A stretch of 64,000 nucleotides of DNA from Dyadobacter koreensis (GTDB taxonomy: Bacteria > Bacteroidota > Bacteroidia > Cytophagales > Spirosomataceae): assembly GCF_900108855.1 (NCBI RefSeq), contig NZ_FNXY01000006.1:434001-498000 (forward strand), written 5' to 3'. Position 1 is the first letter of the stretch, and each line of letters opens with the position of its first letter. The notes under the pieces are model-generated. The model was not told where the DNA came from and made no database searches. It saw nothing but the letters and a program-made list of their open reading frames with translations. The position numbers were made by a program, and so were the translations under genes. Of this stretch, positions 27,587 through 35,957 are shown piece by piece.

Positions 27587-28462
27587 ATGCTCATCGACAG
27601 AAATACTTTAAAATTACTGAGAATACCATTTTCATTCTTCCTGATGCCGTTGTTTTTGTTTGCTGTCAGTCAGGCAGAGTCTGTTTCTATTTCAAAGGCT
27701 ATAATCTCATTTTTATTAATTCATTTTCTAATTTACCCTGCAAGCAATGGCTACAATAGCTATATTGACCGGGATGAAGACAGTATCGGCGGTATTGAAA
27801 AACCACCTATGCCAACAGAAAAACTTTTTTACATAACTGTGGCTCTTGACGGTCTGGCAATAATCCTTGCAGCATTTTTTATCAGCTTTTTGTTTGCCTT
27901 TTGCCTTGCTTTGTACATTGCAGCTTCCAGAGCTTATAGCTCAAGACAGATCCGGCTGAAAAAATATGCAATTCCCGGGTTTCTGATAGTTGCGATTTTC
28001 CAGGGCGCTTTTACTTATTACATGTCTGCTGTTGGCATAACTGGAAACGCGTTAAAGCTCGACAAACAAGCCCTTTTTGTATTATTGGGATGTTCATTTC
28101 AAATTGCCGGCGCTTATCCTTTGACGCAGATTTATCAGCATAAACAAGATTTACGTGATGGCGTTGTTACGCTCAGTTACAGACTGGGATATCGGGGAAC
28201 GTTTATTTTTACGGCCATAATGTTCGCTTTATGCAACACTTTTTACTATTTGTATTTTGAGGGTAAAAATTCTGGAACGGTTTTTTTTATCATTCAAATG
28301 TTCTTTTTGCCGATCGTAGCTTATTTCTGTTACTGGTTCTATCTTGTCAGTAAGAACGTTACAAATGCTAATTTTAAAAACACGATGCGCATGAACTGGA
28401 TCGCAGCAATCTGTATGAACAGTTGTTTTTTTGTACTCATTATTATCAATCATTTCCTTTGA
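27587..28462 (+). CDS. UbiA family prenyltransferase
   Basis: A 291-residue inner-membrane protein with about eight or nine hydrophobic segments. The first Asp-rich motif is NGYNSYIDRDEDSIGG and the second is QIYQHKQDLRDGVVTL, as in UbiA/MenA-type enzymes that transfer a prenyl chain from a diphosphate to an aromatic acceptor. It starts a four-gene overlapping operon. Its stop (TGA 28460-28462) overlaps the TTG start of the polyketide synthase. The acceptor could be the phenolic product of that synthase and the donor an isoprenoid diphosphate fed by the adjacent carotenoid operon. Both points are inferred. Confidence 0.85.
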   Translation: MLIDRNTLKLLRIPFSFFLMPLFLFAVSQAESVSISKAIISFLLIHFLIYPASNGYNSYIDRDEDSIGGIEKPPMPTEKLFYITVALDGLAIILAAFFISFLFAFCLALYIAASRAYSSRQIRLKKYAIPGFLIVAIFQGAFTYYMSAVGITGNALKLDKQALFVLLGCSFQIAGAYPLTQIYQHKQDLRDGVVTLSYRLGYRGTFIFTAIMFALCNTFYYLYFEGKNSGTVFFIIQMFFLPIVAYFCYWFYLVSKNVTNANFKNTMRMNWIAAICMNSCFFVLIIINHFL

Positions 28463-29541
28463 GTTATATCACCGCTATTGAAACCGCAGTTCCTGAAAAT
28501 TGTTTTTCACAAGACATTTTGAGCACATTTTACATGAACTCGACGGACGACGAAACATACAAACGTAAGATCAAGATTGTCTCGGCGAAAACAGGTATAG
28601 AAAATCGATATTCTGTTGTAGGGGATTTTGAAGAAAATGTGAAGGAAATAGAATTATTTGACCAATCAACGGATCGCGAACCTGGCCTGTCAGAAAGAAT
28701 GCAGGTTTACAAAAAATATGCGACGGAGCTTTCAATTAAGGCTATTGAAAAGATTCCGGATTTTCATCAACGAAAAGATCAGATCACGCACCTTATTACT
28801 GTAACCTGTACAGGCTTGTTCGCACCAGGTCTGGATATTGAGCTGATCCGCGACCTTGATCTGAATCCTGCCACGCAACGAAGCAGTGTAAATTTCATGG
28901 GTTGCAACGCAGCCATTATCGCCCTGAAAAATGCCGATGCTATTTGCAGAAGTCAGGCGGATGCGAATGTATTGGTCGTATGCACTGAACTTTGCACGAT
29001 CCATTTTCAGAAGCGGTTTAATGACGATTATTTGCTTTCAAATTTAATTTTCGGCGACGGTGCTGCGGCGGTTATATTGAGTTCGCAACCTCAGGAAGAA
29101 TATTCTGAGAAGAAAGTCCAGGTTAACAGATTCGATTCGATGATTCTTCATAACGGATACCGGGATATGGCCTGGCAGTTATCAGAGACAGGTTTCATCA
29201 TGAATCTTACCTCTTATGTTCCGGGGCTAATCAAGGAAAATATTCTACCAATGTTAGATAAAATTAGACTTTCGCCCTCGTCAATCGCTTATTGGGCGAT
29301 TCATCCCGGAGGGAAGAAGATCGTTGACGATTTTGCCACTGCTCTTGATCTGGATAAATCATTACTTTCGGAAACTTATGATGTCCTTAGAAATTTCGGA
29401 AATATGTCGTCTCCAACAGTATTGTTTGTCTTGAAGAGTGTACTGAAAAAAGCAGATCGCGCAGAACTCGGAGAAAAGATCTTTGCTGCCGCTTTCGGTC
29501 CCGGATTGAGTATCGAAACGATGCAGCTGCAATATGTTTAA
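28459..29541 (+). CDS. Type III polyketide synthase
   Basis: 360 residues from a TTG at 28459 that overlaps the UbiA stop (TTGA), giving MSYITAIETAVPENCF. The frame is open from 28423, inside UbiA. It is a chalcone-synthase-fold homodimeric ketosynthase. The catalytic triad is visible: C149 in FMGCNAAIIALKNADA, H282 in WAIHPGGKKIVD and N315 in FGNMSSPTVLFVL. The product is likely an alkylresorcinol, alkylpyrone or other phenolic from a fatty or short starter plus malonyl-CoA. The starter cannot be read from sequence. UbiA, methyltransferase and flavoprotein neighbours indicate tailoring by prenylation, methylation and oxidation or reduction. Confidence 0.93.
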   Translation: MSYITAIETAVPENCFSQDILSTFYMNSTDDETYKRKIKIVSAKTGIENRYSVVGDFEENVKEIELFDQSTDREPGLSERMQVYKKYATELSIKAIEKIPDFHQRKDQITHLITVTCTGLFAPGLDIELIRDLDLNPATQRSSVNFMGCNAAIIALKNADAICRSQADANVLVVCTELCTIHFQKRFNDDYLLSNLIFGDGAAAVILSSQPQEEYSEKKVQVNRFDSMILHNGYRDMAWQLSETGFIMNLTSYVPGLIKENILPMLDKIRLSPSSIAYWAIHPGGKKIVDDFATALDLDKSLLSETYDVLRNFGNMSSPTVLFVLKSVLKKADRAELGEKIFAAAFGPGLSIETMQLQYV

Positions 29542-30229
29542 AAAACGAAGTCAGGAGAAGGAGCTGTTGGATCAGGAGGAAATTCCTGAACAGGATTTAT
29601 TCAGGAATCTGCGTGAACTTGATTTTATAAATCACTGGCTTGGCGGCTACAAAATATCCTTTTCAGGCTTGAAGAATATTATAAAACCTGGACATCACTA
29701 CAATTTTGTTGATATCGGATGCGGGGGAGGTGATACGTTAAAGCGGATCAAAAAATGGCGAATGAAACACGCTTACTTGCTTGATTTATACGGCGTTGAT
29801 CTGAAACCTGTTTGTGTTCGGTATGCAATGAGTAACCCTGAGAATAATGGGATCACTTTCATCTGTGATGATTACAAAAATATGAAAAAACATATTGAAA
29901 AAATCGATATCATTCATGCCTGTCTTTTCTGTCACCACCTTTCGGAAACGGAATTAATTGAACTTATAAAATTTTCGGTTTATAATAACGCGATATTACT
30001 GATCAACGATCTCGAAAGAAATCCGATTGCATATTATTCGATTAAAATTCTGACCCGGCTTTTTTCCAGATCTTATCTGGTAAAGAATGATGCACCGTTA
30101 TCTGTTTTACGGGGCTTCAGGAAGAAAGAGTGGGTTGACATTCTTCAAAAATCCGGTGCCTCCAGGTATACTGTGTCTAATAAGTGGGCATTCAGACATC
30201 AAATAATTATCCATGGAAACGAAAGCTAA
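29534..30229 (+). CDS. SAM-dependent methyltransferase of the T3PKS operon
   Basis: 231 residues, class I Rossmann methyltransferase. Motif I is VDIGCGGGDTLKRI, the acidic residue lies in LYGVDLKPVCVRYA, and IDIIHACLFCHHLSE is the motif IV region. The basic N terminus (FKKRSQEKELLDQEEIPEQD) precedes the domain. It overlaps the polyketide synthase end by 8 bases and the next gene by 17, so translation is coupled. It probably O- or C-methylates the polyketide product. The acceptor is inferred. Confidence 0.88.
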   Translation: MFKKRSQEKELLDQEEIPEQDLFRNLRELDFINHWLGGYKISFSGLKNIIKPGHHYNFVDIGCGGGDTLKRIKKWRMKHAYLLDLYGVDLKPVCVRYAMSNPENNGITFICDDYKNMKKHIEKIDIIHACLFCHHLSETELIELIKFSVYNNAILLINDLERNPIAYYSIKILTRLFSRSYLVKNDAPLSVLRGFRKKEWVDILQKSGASRYTVSNKWAFRHQIIIHGNES

Positions 30230-31358
30230 CCACTACGACTGTGCCATTATCGGGGGAGGGCTGGCAGGGCTTTGTCTATCCATTCAGTTAGCTGAGCAGG
30301 GAATTTCTGTGGTTTTATTTGAAAAAAATGAGTACCCTTTTCATAAAGTTTGCGGTGAATATATTTCAATGGAAAGCTGGGAATTTCTCGAAGGTCTGGG
30401 TATGCCTTTAAGCCAGCTAAATCTTCCCATTATTAATGAAGTTGGAATAAGCTCTGAGAAGGGATTTATGATAAAACATAAACTTGATCTTGGTGGCTTT
30501 GGCGTTAGCCGCTTTACCCTGGATTCACATCTTGCCAGAATTGCTGCTGGCAAGGGAGTTGAAATAGTACAAAATTGCAAGGTGAGTGCAGTATCGGAAC
30601 CGGATGCTTTGAGTCGTAAAATTGAAACATCTCAGGGGCCGTTCAATGCCCGTATTATATGTGGAAGTTATGGAAAGTATACTCCTTCATTTGTCAGCAT
30701 GCAGGAAGATTTCAAAAAAATAAGTTCTTCGGAATCACGCAAATTTATCGGTGTTAAATATCATATCAGTGCTAATACCGCCGATAACCGCATTGAGCTG
30801 CATAATTTCAAGGATGGTTACTGCGGAATATCAAAAGTTGATAATGGAAATTACTGCTTATGTTATCTGACTACGGCAAAAAATCTTCGTGAAAATCGTA
30901 ACGATATTAAAGCAATGGAAGAACAGATTCTCTATAAAAATCCGTTTCTGAAACGTTACTTTACAGAATCTGAATTTGTAAATGCTCAGCCGCTTGTCAT
31001 TAGTAATATTCAATTTAATAAAAAACAGACCGCTGTAAACGGTCTGTTTTTACTTGGAGATGCGGCAGGTGCGATCACACCTTTATGTGGAAATGGAATG
31101 AGTATGGGTATGCGAGCATCAAAGTTATTAGCCAGCCAGTTGAACGCTTATTTCGCAGAAAAAATTAACTGGAACGAAGCTCTTACAAATTACAATAAAT
31201 CCTGGAACGCGGCCTTCAACAATCGGATAACGGCAGGATATTATCTTCAAAATCTGTTCGGGAAACGGAACACTACCGATATTGCGTTGAGGATACTGGA
31301 TAAGCTTCCCACACTGATGGATAAGTTGGTATCGCTGACGCATGGAAGCAAATTTTAG
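30213..31358 (+). CDS. FAD-dependent oxidoreductase of the T3PKS operon
   Basis: 381 residues. The FAD-binding motif is near the N terminus (CAIIGGGLAGLCLSIQLAEQ, then GISVVLFEKNEYPFHKVCGE), and the second FAD motif is FLLGDAAGAITPLCGNGMSM. The fold is that of aromatic hydroxylases and geranylgeranyl reductases (HKVCGEYIS is typical of the latter group). It could hydroxylate the phenolic ring or reduce prenyl double bonds. It ends with a 4-base overlap with the convergent hydroxylase gene. Confidence 0.88.
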   Translation: METKANHYDCAIIGGGLAGLCLSIQLAEQGISVVLFEKNEYPFHKVCGEYISMESWEFLEGLGMPLSQLNLPIINEVGISSEKGFMIKHKLDLGGFGVSRFTLDSHLARIAAGKGVEIVQNCKVSAVSEPDALSRKIETSQGPFNARIICGSYGKYTPSFVSMQEDFKKISSSESRKFIGVKYHISANTADNRIELHNFKDGYCGISKVDNGNYCLCYLTTAKNLRENRNDIKAMEEQILYKNPFLKRYFTESEFVNAQPLVISNIQFNKKQTAVNGLFLLGDAAGAITPLCGNGMSMGMRASKLLASQLNAYFAEKINWNEALTNYNKSWNAAFNNRITAGYYLQNLFGKRNTTDIALRILDKLPTLMDKLVSLTHGSKF

Positions 31359-31861
31359 GCCCTAAATTGCGTTTTTGTCACCGGCTTCTGTTTATCAAGG
31401 GATGCTTTCGCTTCTCTGAAATATTTGAACGAAACCCACAACATACCAAAACACTCGCCGTCGCGTTTCCCTAAATGTTTGTGGTGCACCTTGTGCGCTT
31501 TTCTGATTGCTTTCAAATAGAAAGATTCGGTATTTCTGAAAATTTTAAAACGCTGATGAATGAAAATGTCATGAACCAGAAAATAGGTCATGCCATACAA
31601 TGTAATACCGGTACCAATCCAGAAAAGAGCATTGAAATCGTTTTGTAAGCCGATAAAAAGACACAGGATTCCGGGTGTGGCAAATATTAAAAAAAAGAAA
31701 TCGTTTTTCTCAAAAAAATCACCGTCATCCCGTTGATGGTGATCGTGGTGTAAGAACCAGAACAAGCCATGCATCAGATACTTATGCGCCAGCCACGCAA
31801 CGCATTCCATGCCTATAAAAGTTGCAACAACAATCGAAATATTAATCAAAACCGGACTCAT
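31355..31861 (-). CDS. crtZ: CrtZ-like carotenoid hydroxylase
   Basis: A 168-residue membrane di-iron hydroxylase of the fatty-acid-hydroxylase/CrtZ group. The histidine clusters are HKYLMHGLFWFLHHDHHQRD, HDIFIHQRF and HKVHHKHLG, with hydrophobic segments between them. It adds 3-hydroxyl groups to beta-ionone rings, turning beta-carotene into zeaxanthin. It is last in the minus-strand carotenoid operon (7 bases after idi) and abuts the T3PKS operon tail to tail. Confidence 0.88.
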   Translation of the reverse strand: MSPVLINISIVVATFIGMECVAWLAHKYLMHGLFWFLHHDHHQRDDGDFFEKNDFFFLIFATPGILCLFIGLQNDFNALFWIGTGITLYGMTYFLVHDIFIHQRFKIFRNTESFYLKAIRKAHKVHHKHLGKRDGECFGMLWVSFKYFREAKASLDKQKPVTKTQFRA

Positions 31862-31868
31862 AAATTGT

Positions 31869-32384
31869 TTAAAGTTTAATTTTACTCAATACCTCGTCGA
31901 GGCAAATTTTGAACCATTCGGTGTAAATATCAGGACGCTTTTTCATGTCCTCCCTGAGTTCCTCGGGTGTGATATATTTATAGTCGAGAACCTCGTCTAT
32001 ATTTATCGTCGGCGTTTCGTCCGAAACGGCCCAGAAAATGTGATCTAGTTCATGCTCAATGAGACCATTATCCACCGCCGCCTCGTACCGGAATGAGTAC
32101 AGAAAATACAACGGAGAATGAATCCCCATTTCTTCATAAAGGCGTCTTTTTGCAGCGCTTAACGTGCTTTCGTTCGGATAGGGGTGGCTGCAGCAGGTAT
32201 TTGACCAAAGTCCTTCTGAATGGTATTTTCCATAGGCTCGCTGCTGAAGCAGCATTTCTCCCCTCGTATTAAATATAAATATTGAAAAAGCACGATGTAA
32301 AACACCTTTTTGATGGGCTTCCAATTTGGGCATCAAACCGATTTCATCATCATTTTCATTTACTAAGACAACCTGGTTATTCAT
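31869..32384 (-). CDS. idi: Isopentenyl-diphosphate isomerase, type 1
   Basis: 171 residues with the Nudix-like type 1 IDI pattern: VLVNENDDEIGLMPKLEAHQ, LHRAFSIFIFNTRGEMLLQQ, RAYGKYHSEGLWSNTCCSHP (active-site Cys and metal-binding His) and AAKRRLYEEMGI (acid cluster). It interconverts IPP and DMAPP, the precursors for phytoene. It lies between crtB and crtZ, which shows it serves the carotenoid pathway. It may also feed the UbiA enzyme. Confidence 0.94.
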   Translation of the reverse strand: MNNQVVLVNENDDEIGLMPKLEAHQKGVLHRAFSIFIFNTRGEMLLQQRAYGKYHSEGLWSNTCCSHPYPNESTLSAAKRRLYEEMGIHSPLYFLYSFRYEAAVDNGLIEHELDHIFWAVSDETPTINIDEVLDYKYITPEELREDMKKRPDIYTEWFKICLDEVLSKIKL

Positions 32385-32465
32385 TTTGATCGGGATTTAG
32401 GTTTTATAAAAGCAGCATATATTTTGTCCAGCTTTTATATTACTGATTATAACAACAAAAAATTG

Positions 32466-33302
32466 TTATAAAAGATCAAATTGATGGCGGAACAATGACT
32501 GAAACATCAACCCGATCTTGTCGTAATCCGGAATTCTGATCCTGGCAGTCATCACTTTTTCAGGCGGGCATTCTTTGATCCGGAGAAATAACTTTTTGTA
32601 GTAAAAATAGGCAAGATAAACTCCGCGTCTTGCTCCCGCCGGAAGCTGTTTGATACCTATCAAGGCCTGATTGAAGTCGTCTTCAATTTCATTCTGAATC
32701 TTCTCTTTATCTTGAAAATTAAAATAACGAAAATCTATATCCGGAAAATAATTTCTCCCAAGCATCTGATAATCAGCCATGAGATCACGGAGAAAATTTA
32801 CTTTCTGAAAAGCTGATCCCAATTTCATGGCATAGGGGTTTAGGTCACGGTAAGTCACATAGTTCCCCTCAGTGAAAACACGCAGGCACATCAGTCCGAC
32901 AACCTCAGCTGATCCCATAATGTACTGATTATAGGAATCGACCGTGTGTGTAGTTTTATAAAGATCCATTTCCATACTTTTTAGAAATGTATCGATGAGT
33001 TCCCACTCAATATTATATTTATGAACGACGTCCTGAAAGCTGTTTAAAATCGGATTGATACTGATTTTCTGCTCGATTGCCTCAATGGTATCCTTTCGTA
33101 TTTTTTCCATTAAAAACGGCTTGTCGTAGTCGTGAAAACTGTCAACAATTTCATCTGCCAGGCGTACAAATCCGTAAATCCCGTAAATCGGTGCATGGAA
33201 TTTCTTATCCAGAAAGTTGATTCCCAGGGAGAAAGATGTACTGTATAATTGGGTTGTTTTCTTACTGCAAGAGGCAGAAAGAGTGTCGAAAATCACTTTC
33301 AT
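32466..33302 (-). CDS. crtB: Phytoene synthase
   Basis: 278 residues. Trans-isoprenyl synthase motifs are YGFVRLADEIVDSFHDYD (first Asp-rich region) and LGSAFQKVNFLRDLMADYQM, LGRNYFP (second). It condenses two geranylgeranyl diphosphates to phytoene. The ATG overlaps the crtI stop by 4 bases, which indicates coupled translation. Squalene synthase homologues are close in sequence, but the CrtI neighbour supports phytoene. Confidence 0.92.
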   Translation of the reverse strand: MKVIFDTLSASCSKKTTQLYSTSFSLGINFLDKKFHAPIYGIYGFVRLADEIVDSFHDYDKPFLMEKIRKDTIEAIEQKISINPILNSFQDVVHKYNIEWELIDTFLKSMEMDLYKTTHTVDSYNQYIMGSAEVVGLMCLRVFTEGNYVTYRDLNPYAMKLGSAFQKVNFLRDLMADYQMLGRNYFPDIDFRYFNFQDKEKIQNEIEDDFNQALIGIKQLPAGARRGVYLAYFYYKKLFLRIKECPPEKVMTARIRIPDYDKIGLMFQSLFRHQFDLL

Positions 33303-34813
33303 GGTTTTTTATTTAGGAATTTAATAAGTTCATGAGCAGCGATTCTCCCCGATATTATAGATGGAGGCACGCCGGGCCCTGGCACGGTCAATTGACCTGC
33401 ATAGTACAAATTGTCAACTTTTTTACTTCTCATCTTCGGCTTAAAAACCGCCGTCTGCATCAGGGTATTGGCCAGGCCGTATGCGTTTCCTTTGTACGCA
33501 TTATAATCGTTTACAAAATTGGAGACAGAATAACTTCTTTTGTAGACCACGTGGGATCTGATATCTTCTCCTGCAAATTTTTCCAGTCGAGCCATTAACG
33601 TGTCGTAATATTCTTCCTTGATTTCTTCTGTTTCAGACAAGCCTATCGCAATGGGCATTAAAACGAAAATATTTTCACTGCCCTCAGGCGCAACGGAAGG
33701 ATCTGTTTTTGACGGACAGCAAACGTAAAAAAGTGGATTGGTAGGCCACTTTTTCTGCTTGTAAATTTCAACTGCATGCTGCTCGAAATCCTCATCGAAA
33801 AAGAGATTGTGATGTCTCAGTTTATCTATCTTTTTACTTACACCCAGGTAGAACAAAAGACAGGACGGAGCGAATGTTCTGCTTTCCCAGTAATCTTTGT
33901 CGTAAGATCGAAAAGATTCAGGTAATAAACTATTTTCAATATGTTCATAATCAGCGCTCCCGATTACTCCGTCGGTTGCGATTGTTTCACCGTTTACGTG
34001 AATATGGCTGATAGCACCCGAACTGATTTCAAGTGACTCGACCCTATTTGATGTCTGGAACCGGACACCGCAATCTTCCGAGATTTTTCGGAAGGCATCT
34101 GCAACCTTTCCGAAACCGCCCATAGGATAAAATGTTCCCTGTTTAAGTCCGGCAAAATTCATCAGACTATATAATGCCGGAGTGTCTTTTGGCATGGCCC
34201 CTAAAAAAAGGACAGGAAATTCGATGATGGCAAGTAACCTCGGATCTTTGAAATATTTTCGTACGTGATCGCTGAAAGATGAGAAAAGCTGAATTTTCAG
34301 TGCATCCCGAAAAAGTTTTAAGTCTAAAAATTCAGTGATTGAATGGCTTGGTTTATAAACCATGTCGCCCATGCCAACCCGGTATTTAAATTCACCTTCC
34401 TCTATAAATTTTCTGAGTTTTGAGCCGCTTCCTGTTTCAATACTTTCGAAAAGAGAACAGATAGAGTCGAAGTCTGCGGGAATGTCTATAACCTCGTTTT
34501 GTCCGAACACAACGGCAAAACCCGGATCCAATTTTTTTAGGTCGTAGAAATCGCTTGTTGTTTTGCCAAATAAATTAAAATAACTCTCGTAAACGTCAGG
34601 CATCCAATACCAGCTTGGCCCCATGTCAAAAACAAATCCCTGACTTTCGAACGAGCGGGCACGTCCGCCGATCGTTGCATTTTTTTCGAAAATAGTAACG
34701 TCGCTACCATTTTTTGCCAATACTGCCGACGCGGCCATTCCGGCAAACCCGGAGCCGATTACGGCAATTTTTGACTGGTCCTTATGGATTACATTACTTT
34801 TTCCCTGACTCAT
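33299..34813 (-). CDS. crtI: Phytoene desaturase
   Basis: 504 residues, standard CrtI length. The N-terminal FAD motif is KIAVIGSGFAGMAASAVLAK, then NGSDVTIFEKNATIGGRARS, and the C-terminal signature is NLYYAGQLTVPGPGVPPSII, SGRIAAHELI. It introduces double bonds into phytoene to give lycopene or neurosporene. Its start overlaps the end of the MerR-like gene by 20 bases, so the regulator, crtI and crtB form one transcript. Confidence 0.94.
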   Translation of the reverse strand: MSQGKSNVIHKDQSKIAVIGSGFAGMAASAVLAKNGSDVTIFEKNATIGGRARSFESQGFVFDMGPSWYWMPDVYESYFNLFGKTTSDFYDLKKLDPGFAVVFGQNEVIDIPADFDSICSLFESIETGSGSKLRKFIEEGEFKYRVGMGDMVYKPSHSITEFLDLKLFRDALKIQLFSSFSDHVRKYFKDPRLLAIIEFPVLFLGAMPKDTPALYSLMNFAGLKQGTFYPMGGFGKVADAFRKISEDCGVRFQTSNRVESLEISSGAISHIHVNGETIATDGVIGSADYEHIENSLLPESFRSYDKDYWESRTFAPSCLLFYLGVSKKIDKLRHHNLFFDEDFEQHAVEIYKQKKWPTNPLFYVCCPSKTDPSVAPEGSENIFVLMPIAIGLSETEEIKEEYYDTLMARLEKFAGEDIRSHVVYKRSYSVSNFVNDYNAYKGNAYGLANTLMQTAVFKPKMRSKKVDNLYYAGQLTVPGPGVPPSIISGRIAAHELIKFLNKKP

Positions 34814-35702
34814 TGTGTTCAGATAAAATTTGGATTAAATTTTCAATCGTGTAAATCATTCGTGCGCCCTTTTTTTGCGTGATTTCGGCAACTTTGAGAT
34901 CTCCGCCGGAAATGTAAACACCACAGCTTCCGAAATCTTCGGTGAGTTTGTCAACCAGATCAATCAGTTCTCCACCATTGGGATTAACTGTAAAAAATGT
35001 ATAAATGTGTGTGGGTTTGCATTGTAAAACCACGTCGGAAAGGTCAGCATACGGAACCCGCTGTCCAAGATAGACTGCCTTTTTACCATATTGCCTGATC
35101 AGATAATAGGAAAATAGCAATCCGATTTCATGATCCTCTTTCTCATTCAGAAACAATATCCAGCTTTGGTCAGAACTTTCAGGCAGCGGCAATGCATCAA
35201 TGGCTGCATATAATTTCTGCTTGATAAGATTAGAAAAAAAGTGTTCCTGAGCCGGTAGCATATCATCCTTGATCCACATCAGGCCCGTGCGAACAAGTAG
35301 CGGATAGACAATATTTACATATGTTTTAACTAAACCAAATCGCTTGACCGAATTCGAAAATAATTGGTCAAAGAGAACCTGGTCATATGTTGCGACTGCA
35401 ATTAGAGCTTGGTTTATAATTACTTCGACATGTTGATCGCTTTGGAAGGATTGAACAATTATTTTATCAATTTCCTGTGCTAATTCGCTCTTGCTGAGTT
35501 TGCTAATATGTGAAATTTTCATTCCGTGCGTCATCAGCATGCAGACGTTAAGCAATTTCTTGAGTTGCTGATCATCATAAAAACGGATGTTGGTATCCGT
35601 TCGCTCCGGTTCCAGCAATCGATAGCGCTGCTCCCATATCCGTATGGTATGAGCCTTCTGACTGGATATTCTTTCCAAATCTTTAATAGAATACTGCGCC
35701 AT
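34794..35702 (-). CDS. MerR family regulator with B12-binding-like domain
   Basis: 302 residues. The MerR helix-turn-helix is at 1-70 (YSIKDLERISSQKAHTIRIW, EQRYRLLEPERTDTNIRFYD). A helical region follows at about 85-180 and a Rossmann-like domain at about 180-290 (GLLFSYYLIRQYGKKAVYLG, QRVPYADLSDVVLQCKPTHI), as in CarA/CarH/LitR-type regulators of carotenoid genes. The middle PAQEHFFSNLIKQKL resembles their cap helices. The cobalamin-ligand motif ExxxH and the DxHxxG loop are not evident, except that PAQEHF offers an EH pair, so B12 binding and light response are uncertain. It leads the crt operon and has a perfect dyad upstream. Confidence 0.88.
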   Translation of the reverse strand: MAQYSIKDLERISSQKAHTIRIWEQRYRLLEPERTDTNIRFYDDQQLKKLLNVCMLMTHGMKISHISKLSKSELAQEIDKIIVQSFQSDQHVEVIINQALIAVATYDQVLFDQLFSNSVKRFGLVKTYVNIVYPLLVRTGLMWIKDDMLPAQEHFFSNLIKQKLYAAIDALPLPESSDQSWILFLNEKEDHEIGLLFSYYLIRQYGKKAVYLGQRVPYADLSDVVLQCKPTHIYTFFTVNPNGGELIDLVDKLTEDFGSCGVYISGGDLKVAEITQKKGARMIYTIENLIQILSEHNESGKK

Positions 35703-35703
35703 G

Positions 35704-35741
35704 ATTTTGTTTAATGTTTTTTAAAAATAGTTAAACAAAAT
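35704..35741 (-). promoter_or_regulatory. Perfect 11-bp dyad, MerR-type operator candidate
   Basis: ATTTTGTTTAA (35704-35714) and TTAAACAAAAT (35731-35741) are exact inverted repeats separated by 16 bases. They start two bases upstream of the MerR-like start codon. The position fits autoregulation of the regulator-crtI-crtB transcript. Confidence 0.65.
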
Positions 35742-35903
35742 ATATAAATCAATTTTTTTCAAAAAAATGAATTTAGCATTGTCCCAAATTAGAAATGAGT
35801 ATAGAAATTTTATCCGGCAAAAAGTAATCTATTGCCAAAACTTTAAAATCACCGGGTGGAAAATATTTTTTTTATACGGAGTAGGTTTTGTTTAAAAAGT
35901 TAC

Positions 35904-35954
35904 TACATTTGATATCTAAAATATCTATTGATTGATTTCAAAAGTATCTGATAC
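35904..35954 (+). promoter_or_regulatory. Promoter -7 box and two dyads upstream of LexA-like gene
   Basis: TACATTTG (35904-35911) matches the Bacteroidota -7 consensus. It abuts GATATCTAAAATATC (35911-35925, arms GATAT/ATATC). A second dyad, GTATCTGATAC (35944-35954), ends three bases before the ATG. The related half-sites suggest autorepression by the encoded LexA-like protein. Confidence 0.5.
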
Positions 35955-35957
35955 GTT

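Noticed and set aside
27193..27594. 133-codon minus-strand ORF
   Set aside because: It spans a plus-strand terminator and the UbiA start, and its composition is not protein-like.
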